A stretch of 64,000 nucleotides of DNA from positions 78,137,884 to 78,201,883 of the forward strand of contig CM043944.1 of NCBI GenBank assembly GCA_014529385.2, given 5' to 3'. The notes under the pieces are model-generated. The model was not told the DNA's origin. It did not search any database and was given only the letters and a program-made list of their open reading frames with translations. Of the stretch, positions 57,811 to 64,000 are shown piece after piece (position 1 is the first letter of the stretch; the number at the start of each line of letters is the position of its first letter). The DNA is from Adiantum capillus-veneris. Its lineage: Eukaryota; Streptophyta; Polypodiopsida; Polypodiales; Pteridaceae. The position numbers were made by a program, and so were the translations under genes.

Positions 57811-58363
57811 ATTTCTTGTTGTATACTTAGGTATTGGTGGTACCTCAAGAGGTTCTACTTGGGCTGGTGGGGCATATTGTCACTCTCTCACATGTCCCTT
57901 GTTGTAGTAACACTCTTTCGTAACATGATTCATCCATTTCTTCTCAATGGCACACCACCTAAGTTGCTTAGCTTGTGGCTTAGCAAATGGGCTTATACTT
58001 TTGAGCACTTCTTTGATAAGTCTCTCCTAATTTACCGTTACCTCTCTCTTTTGTGCTAACTTTGTATACTTAGCTCCACTTTGCAGTGATGATGAGTCAT
58101 CATCTAAGTCCCTATAGTTGCCTTCCTTGTAGAGGGCACAATTGTCTACTAGGTATAGAGCCTTCTTTCAACTCGTTTAGTGTTGAGCTCTTCTTCATAT
58201 GAAAATCTTTTGAAAATTTGCATTCCTCAATCCTTGGATAAATATCAACATAAGTCGGGCTTGAGTTAGTAACTCTTCCACTGGACAAGATTTGACGTTA
58301 TGTTTCAGCCTTAAGGATGCTTTTCTAAACGAATTCTCTTTTTTTTTGCTTAAACTTATGGAT

Positions 58364-58762
58364 CTACAAGTCTGTATTATGGGCTATCCCTCTTTGAGAG
58401 AACTCCTTGATAAAATCCTCGAATACCTCCTCCATTGACTCAAAATCCCTACGTTCAACTTCAATTGAACCAGCAGCCTCCTCTAGAGTTAACCCAAATC
58501 CCGCAAATTGCGCGGGAAAGTCTAGTACTTCCTCACCCTTAATGACATGCACAAAGGCTGCCACGTGATCCCTCGGATCTCTATTTCCAAAATATTTCTT
58601 GTTGATCCATTTTTGGACTTGAGAAGGTCTAATCCTCCCATGATCTGTCATTCTAAACAACAGATACTCCATTCCTCCTCTATGAGCTCTTTCTAGCCTA
58701 GGATATAGTGCATGTTCCTCCCATAGAGGTTTTCCATAATTTCTGATTGGTCTAGCAAGCAT
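58364..58762 (-). pseudogene. gag: Element H gag capsid region
   Basis: A 132-codon open stretch with the retrotransposon gag character: KWINKKYFGNRDPRDHVAAF, VIKGEEVLDFPAQFAGFGLT, then FESMEEVFEDFIKEFSQRGI. The sequence ...DPRDHVAAF matches the typical start of the domain, where particles are built. Trp, basic residues and the later helix are in the right order. It is flanked by frameshifts on both sides (58150-58360 continues out of frame). Confidence 0.6.
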
Positions 58763-58932
58763 TTGTTCTTCTGCTCAGCTTCTTTCTTCTTGTCCATGTT
58801 CTCGATGTGGTGCTTCAGTCATTATTGGATATATCATTCTTGTTCTACTCTCATCCTAATATTCCTGATGGAGTGGTGGTTTTGGTGGTGCTTCCTACCT
58901 TAACACGGCCTGATATCTACCCCCTTTTGTGT

Positions 58933-59565
58933 TCACGTCTGGTGTTGCAAATTGTTTGAGCCACACTTGAAATGATAGTGGTGATGTTTGTGAGTTTTGA
59001 GGGTTAGGCAATGGTTGTTTATTTGATTGTGCGTGTCATAATCATCTAAGAAGGGATTTGTAGACTTGCTTGGGATTTCTATGGGCTTTTTCTTCCCTAT
59101 CAAAGCTTGTGCCACCAGCTCTGGCATTATCACTCTCTCTACATGGTCTAGGTGAATTGGCTCATATTCTCCTCCATACTTATCAACAACCAAAATAATA
59201 TGGTTCCCCATGATCAACTCATATGAAAACAAGTACAAGACTTTGTCCATGCTTAACTCATTCACATGGGGCTCCATACACCGGTAGTAGGAGGTGACTC
59301 TTCCTTCCTCGTTCTTGTAAATCCCCATATTCTCCTAAATTGTTGTTACTCTCTCCACTCTCTTGTCATGAATGTAGTAGGCTCCAAAAAGAGAGAGTTT
59401 AGGAGGTATTTTTTGAGTCTCCATAACCATCTTCCCTTTTTCTATGTTGTCTCCATATCTATTGTAATTTTTTGGGTCTTTGACAATGAGATAGTGGTTT
59501 CCCTCCTCATCATTGCAAAGCCTATCACCATTGTTAGTTACCATGATTATTGATAATTCTCTCAT
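58933..59565 (-). pseudogene. Element H gag N-terminal region, unrecognised
   Basis: Two open stretches in the same orientation, 59565-59335 and 59328-58933, separated by a stop and a frame change. They read VTNNGDRLCNDEEGNHYLIV, KDPKNYNRYGDNIEKGKMVM and MGIYKNEEGRVTSYYRCMEP, IILVVDKYGGEYEPIHLDHV. I do not recognise the fold. It precedes the capsid region and could be an N-terminal extension of Gag or a separate leader-encoded protein. The related phrases DEEGNHY and NEEGRVTSYY suggest an internal repeat. Confidence 0.4.
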
Positions 59566-59672
59566 TGGCCGTTCTTCAATACATATGCATTAACATCCTC
59601 AAACATCAACATACATCAAGGCCCCATGGGCATTAGTTCCCTTAAGAAAAATTGCAATGTATTTTGGCATGT

Positions 59673-59930
59673 TTAAGGGTTTTTGAGAGGTGCTAGCCCC
59701 CATGGTTCCTTGCTGCTGGAAACCTCCCAGTTGTTGGTTATCATCCACTGATTTGATCCTTTGGAAGAGGTGTTGAAATCATTGTCCTCTTCTAATATTG
59801 GTGCTAAGGGATCTATCCTTGCTTGGTTTACACTCTCTTCTGTTGACACTAAGCTTACTTGATCTCTGGACACTCTCCATTCTCTTTGAATACAACATTT
59901 GGATCTCAAATTCATCAAATCTTCACACAA
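59673..59930 (-). pseudogene. Element H leader-proximal ORF
   Basis: An 85-codon minus-strand ORF (MCEDLMNLRSKCCIQREWRV, then NQARIDPLAPILEEDNDFNT) at the start of the coding part of H. Its composition resembles the rest of the gag region. No domain is recognised. The frame ends with a TGA after APLKNP and coding-like sequence continues below. It may hold the true start of Gag. Confidence 0.3.
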
Positions 59931-60195
59931 ACAACTATCAACCCAAATCTCTTACCTTAGAAGTATGCTTGAGGTTGTGGGCCTTTGTCATGAGTTTCTT
60001 CCAAGCCGCCTTTCAAACTGGTAGAGTACTTTGCAATTATTTGTCAAATCAGTAATCCTCACTTACTACTATACATAAAGATAGGATCCTTATATGAGTT
60101 CCAAGCCTGATCTAATAAGAAAGATGGAATTTTAGGATCATAAGAAAGACTTGTGGACCATCAAATTCTCAAACTGAGCACTAGACTGGGCCTAT

Positions 60196-61364
60196 AGACA
60201 TCATACGTGTATGATGTCTAAATTCTCAAGAATGACTCAAACTTGAATCATGCACTTCCTTGATGTTCTTAGTCCAAATCTAGGCTTCCTTGGAAGTTCT
60301 AACCCCTGTAGGTAGGTCAATCTCTCCTATGCAGGTCTTGGTCACTGTCAGATTCACTCAAAGTCTAACTAAGCCAAAAAAGGATCCAAATTGGGTGAAA
60401 CTTGGTCCTTAAGCTTTCTTTGGGGTGCTAAACACCCTGGTAAGCTCTGTTATCAGTTCTGTTACCTAAATATGCTGTTGAGACATCATATGTGTATGAT
60501 GTCTATCTGGTCAAAATGAGGTAAATTTTACTCCACAGGTCCTCCACCACACAAGCAACTCTTGCCACTTACAGAATGCAATTTAAACACCTATTGTACT
60601 AGATGTGGTCAAATCAAGCATTCAATTTTCCTATATTCATCTATTGGTCTCTACAAGCAATAAATTGATTCAAATCCAATGGGACTTGGCCTATTTACTT
60701 CTTAGATACTCTTAATCACAATGGCTCACAAAAATGAGACTTTTAACCCAAAATTTGGCCTCTCAGACATCATACGTGTATGATGTTTGAATTCTTAGAA
60801 TGAAATTTTGTTTCTTTCCTAGGTGCCCCTTGATGTGTACACCATACACATGTGCTCATAGAATAATTTGGATATTAAAATTACACCTTATAACCACTTT
60901 TTGCCAAGAAGATTCCCGAAAAGAGAAAAACTCTCTCAATACTCAATCTATTTGTCCAAATGAAGTGAAACTTCGTGTATGTTCTCTATACAACATGCAA
61001 ACTATGGGTATCAAGTCAAAAGTTTAGTTTGATAGCTAGATCTACCCTTGAGACATCATACACGTATGATGTTTGCTAGGGAGTTTTTGTTCAAAATTCA
61101 TGCATAAGTATCCACAAGTCTTCAGAACTGCTTCCCAAGCACTTTCACCAAATTTCCATGCAAAAATATGCACAGAATCACAAGTTTCCTATTTCTTCCA
61201 TTTTCACACACGCTTTTTTGTCTTTTGGGGACCAAATGCAGGTCAAAGCTTTAGTCTCAAGGTGCACTTAGGGTAAAACACCCCTTTAGGACACTTTGGC
61301 GTAGTCTGTTTTGGCAAATTTGGTCTCTTGCTAGGGCCTAAGACATCATACGCGTATAATATCT
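60196..61364. repeat. Five palindromes at about 285-bp intervals in the leader of element H
   Basis: AGACATCATAC, a 2-bp centre, GTATGATGTCT (11-bp arms) occurs at 60196-60219, 60481-60504, 60765-60788, 61051-61074 and 61341-61364. Spacings are 285, 284, 286 and 290 bp. Centres vary (GT, GT, GT, AC, GC) and arms have at most a few changes. The intervening sequences are strongly diverged, with only short matches such as AATTCT(C/T)(A)AGAATGA after copies 1 and 3. The remainder of 59950-61865 has no gene. Confidence 0.9.
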
Positions 61365-61865
61365 ACCTATGAAAAAATGTAGTTTTCTCACATCCAGATC
61401 TCTTGCATATGTGTTCTTTTATGCCCAGCATCACTCATCCATGCACAATAGCCTATTGAAGATTGTTTATTGCATGTTATTCCTAAAAACCAACTTTTCA
61501 AAGATCACAAATGCAAAAAATCATATAAGCAAATAACTCGGTGGTGGATAGCTCTAGATCACAATCACATGTCCTATGTACAACTACTCCTACTCAACAT
61601 ATAGAGTTTTGCAACTGTGGGTAGAAAAAAACTTTACTGCCATACACGGACTAGTAAACTCTTTTACACCACCACAACCACTCAAACACCAATAATCACA
61701 AATATATCAAACTAACTAAAATTGTCTACCACAAAAGACCGAGGTGAGACACACGCTCCCTAGAACCTCTTGGATCCTACCTAAACTAAAATTAAAAGAC
61801 TCCGGTGAACCAGAGGAACTTTCACCTCATAGGATTAGTCTAAGGTCACCTACCTAGGGCTCTCG

Positions 61866-61883
61866 TCCCTGGCAGCGGCGCCA
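61866..61883 (-). promoter_or_regulatory. Primer-binding site of element H
   Basis: The minus strand TGGCGCCGCTGCCAGGGA is close to the plant tRNA-Asp site TGGCGCCGTTGCCGGGGA. It lies one base inside the LTR end (CCCAACAACA on the minus strand). Confidence 0.85.
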
Positions 61884-61884
61884 A

Positions 61885-62800
61885 TGTTGTTGGGCACTGC
61901 TCAGAGTTGCTAGCAAAGTGATAACTAGGCCAACAAACAAGATTTCAACCAAGAGCGGAGCTTGACACATAGGCGCATGGAAACAAATAGATGGGTTGCA
62001 ATCACCGAATCCATGTTCTAGAGACAATCACTACCAAGGGAAATCAACTCAAATTACACTATGTATACACAACGGCTACCTTACCTACGACGGCTACGCT
62101 CTCCGAAGCATGACCGAACATTGTCGAATCGTCACAAAACTCAAGGGATGACCTCTACACACCTAGATGACACTACACTAAAGTCTCTAAACCAACTTAC
62201 TACCTACAAACACTTGGTGCAGAGAATGCGTAAGAAGACAAGCCAAAAATTATAGGTCACCGATTCTCAATGTGTTTATGCCTAAAGTATAGTTTAACTC
62301 GCCGTCAACGCAATGGCATATAGCAATCACAAAAGAGATACACGGTTAGACAGAAAACTCACTTCAAAGCTTGTGGAAGAGCTCTTCATGAAGAGATTGG
62401 AATCGTGTAAGCTTGGCACTGAAGTGTAGCTCTTACCGTTGATAACAAGATAGTGTAGTCGCCTTCACAATGTAGCTTGCGTAGTGTGCATAGGGAGTAG
62501 AAGAAGACCTCATTCACTCTCTCCCACAAAGTACACAGTAACGGCATGCTTACTTGAGCTCAGATGATGATTAATTCAAAAGTTGCCCTTAGGGTTACAA
62601 GAATTTGCTTTTATACCTCAGTCTTAGAGGTTCTAACTTATCAAAATAATCTCCTACTTTCTGCCATGGGTTCGTCTAATCCGTAAATTTAATATATTAC
62701 AATTTGGAAACTTGATTGAGGCCTGAAAAATAATTACAATGAAGTTTTGTCAAATTAAATTATACAAAAATGGGCTTTCCAGTGTTTAGCCGTTAATAGT
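61885..62800 (-). repeat. 5' LTR of element H (right end uncertain)
   Basis: Begins TGTTGTTGGGCACTGC on the plus strand next to the primer site. A minus-strand TATA box (TATAAAAG) at 62608-62615 shows transcription towards the leader. The second LTR copy is not in the window, so the outer end is only approximate. Confidence 0.5.
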
Positions 62801-62877
62801 GCTATATAGCACGTGTTGTTTCAGCTTTGTTTCTCCCCTTTTTGGGCACTTTTCACATTGTGTGTAGAAATTCGCCA

Positions 62878-63549
62878 TGGCTTACAACAACATCGATGTG
62901 TTCAAGATGTCTGCTGCTAAGGAAAGATTGGCTGAGGACAATTATCCTATGTGGGCTTACATATGATGCAACATGTCCTTGTGTCAAAGGGCATCTAGAA
63001 TATTGTGCAGGGCATTGATGTACATCCTGGTTCTATGGATGCATGCAATGTTGAGGATACCGTAGGTTTGAGTGGTAGGATTGTTGTTGTTAGAGTTGTT
63101 TTGCCTATGGGTTAGCAAGATCATTGGGATGTAGGAGATGGACAAGCTCATGCATTGATTGTGTTGTCTATGAAGCGCACTATTACTCCTCACATTTGTT
63201 CAGCAAAATCCGCAAAATAGGCTTGGGATATTCTCACAAGTCTTTATGCAAGTCATAATGAGGCTAAAATTGCATTGTTGTTTAAAGAGTGGAGTCAAAG
63301 ATTATGCAAGAGGAAGATGAAATGGAAAATTTCCTTGTTGATGTCAAGGATATAAATGAGCAACTTATTTTTGCAGGCAAAGCCATTTTTTATAGTTCCC
63401 TTGTGCAAATTGTTCTTGTTGCTTTGCTAGATTCTTACCAAAATTTTGTTAGTGCTTGGAGACTTATGAGCCAAGGAAATCCTAAAGTTTTCAAGTTTGA
63501 TGCATTATGCATGTTGTTGTTGCAAGAGTCACATTCCAAACAAAAATAG
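62878..63549 (+). pseudogene. gag: Ty1/copia gag fragment
   Basis: The plus strand begins MAYNNIDVFKMSAAKERLAE, DNYPMWAY, then a frame change and VSKGIWNIVQGIDVHPGS-type sequence, the N-terminus of a copia Gag (UBN2 family). The later part is open at 63289-63549: MQEEDEMENFLVDVKDINEQ, FAGKAIFYSSLVQIVLVALL, DSYQNFVSA. It corresponds residue by residue to the minus fragment at 36756-36953 (HEENAMNAILIGTKDLNEK). So the two are copies of related elements in opposite orientation. Stops and frameshifts are frequent. Confidence 0.65.
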
Positions 63550-64000
63550 GGCTAAATAGCGTGCAGTTGAACAGGTCTTTACTGTTGCTCAAAGAAAAAG
63601 TGGTAACAGTAATGCAACCACTTCTCACGGTGACAAGTTTTTTTATGCAAGTACAAAAACACCTAAAGATTTTTTGGATGCTTGCCAACTTGTTGGAAGA
63701 AGTCGCATATATGTATATGTCATGTACATACTCAAGCGTGCTCAATCAATGTCACTGTTATGTACATATCCCCTAGAGGGATTGGACCCTTGTTTGTGGA
63801 ATCATGGTTTTCTAGAATCCCTTGTACATTATGTAAATATGCTTTTGAATCTTAATAAAACAAGTGGAAGTATAGAGAATGCTCTCTCATGCGCAAAAAC
63901 GTGATCTGTCTAGTCACCCGTGCACCTCGGCTATATCCTTGAGGATTTTATCCAGGTCATGTTGGTGCAGCCAAAGTGTGTCGATCCTGACAGAGGGCAC
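63550..64000 (+). other. Continuation of the copia gag, degraded
   Basis: Short readable pieces (FTVAQRKSGNSNATTSHGDK, FFYASTKTPKDFLDACQ) continue Gag to about 63690. No zinc knuckle or protease is clear before the window ends. Confidence 0.35.

Larger units (their letters stand above)
54700..62800 (-). mobile_element. Element H: decayed Ty3/gypsy retrotransposon lacking RT
   Basis: Minus-strand order: 5' LTR (from 61885 rightwards), tRNA-Asp-type primer site (61866-61883), long leader with five palindromes (61364-60196), gag pieces with two zinc knuckles (about 60050-57230), an unreadable stretch, then integrase (56023-54774). No RT or RNase H is visible, and the 3' LTR is not found left of integrase, where element F now sits. 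The Asp-type primer site is shared with Athila and related plant elements. Confidence 0.65.

Noticed and set aside
61866-61883. tRNA-Asp gene fragment
   Set aside because: Only the 18-bp primer-binding stretch is present beside an LTR; no cloverleaf.

Overview
This window is a repeat graveyard from a large, transposon-rich plant nuclear genome. The evidence is Ty3/gypsy, Ty1/copia, LINE and hAT sequences nested in one another, plant-type initiator-Met and Asp tRNA primer-binding sites, long CT/GA microsatellites, and no recognisable host gene, rRNA or tRNA. The mix would suit a fern or other large-genome plant, but the sequence alone does not settle the lineage. Element letters A-H are my own labels.

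Layout. 1-2510: 3' end of LTR element C, inserted into the 5' LTR of element A. 2511-36012: element A, a Ty3-type retrotransposon with about 10 kb of its own DNA, split by two large insertions. Its order is gag (2.7-4.2 kb), protease (4.6-5.4 kb), reverse transcriptase/RNase H/integrase (14.7-17.1 kb), a very long unrecognised 3' ORF (17.28-17.67 plus 32.02-35.5 kb) and a 3' LTR (35529-36012). 5727 to about 14700: element B, minus strand, a Tat-type Ty3 element with two RNase H domains and one continuous gag-pol frame broken by three stops. 17670-32009: a complete hAT DNA transposon with an 11-bp terminal inverted repeat and a perfect 8-bp target duplication, sitting inside A's 3' ORF. 19018-27868: chromovirus-like Ty3 element D inserted into the hAT transposase gene. 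D in hAT in A is three levels of nesting.

36.0-64.0 kb: copia gag fragments (minus, about 36.4-37.3 and 45.8-46.4 kb) lie on either side of element E (37486-45577). E has equal 488-bp LTRs and a perfect AAATG target duplication, but no gag-pol of its own; it carries a LINE with a 1-kb-codon open frame (38998-42063). An L1-type LINE remnant is on the minus strand at 46.4-48.4 kb. Deleted copia element F (49397-54697, minus) carries the small non-coding LTR element G in its 5' LTR. Decayed Ty3 element H (54.7 to about 62.8 kb, minus) has lost its RT, and its leader holds five regularly spaced palindromes. A plus-strand copia gag fragment ends the window.

Most notable signals: (i) an array of hairpins at the left end of the hAT whose arms differ in sequence yet stay complementary; (ii) a decayed second gene on the opposite strand of the hAT; (iii) palindromes conserved at about 285-bp spacing in the leader of H; (iv) the long 3' ORF of A; (v) duplicated short ORFs in the leader of B. 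Almost all coding regions are pseudogenes. Most internal stops in B and D can be explained by single C-to-T changes, as expected of methylated, silenced transposons.
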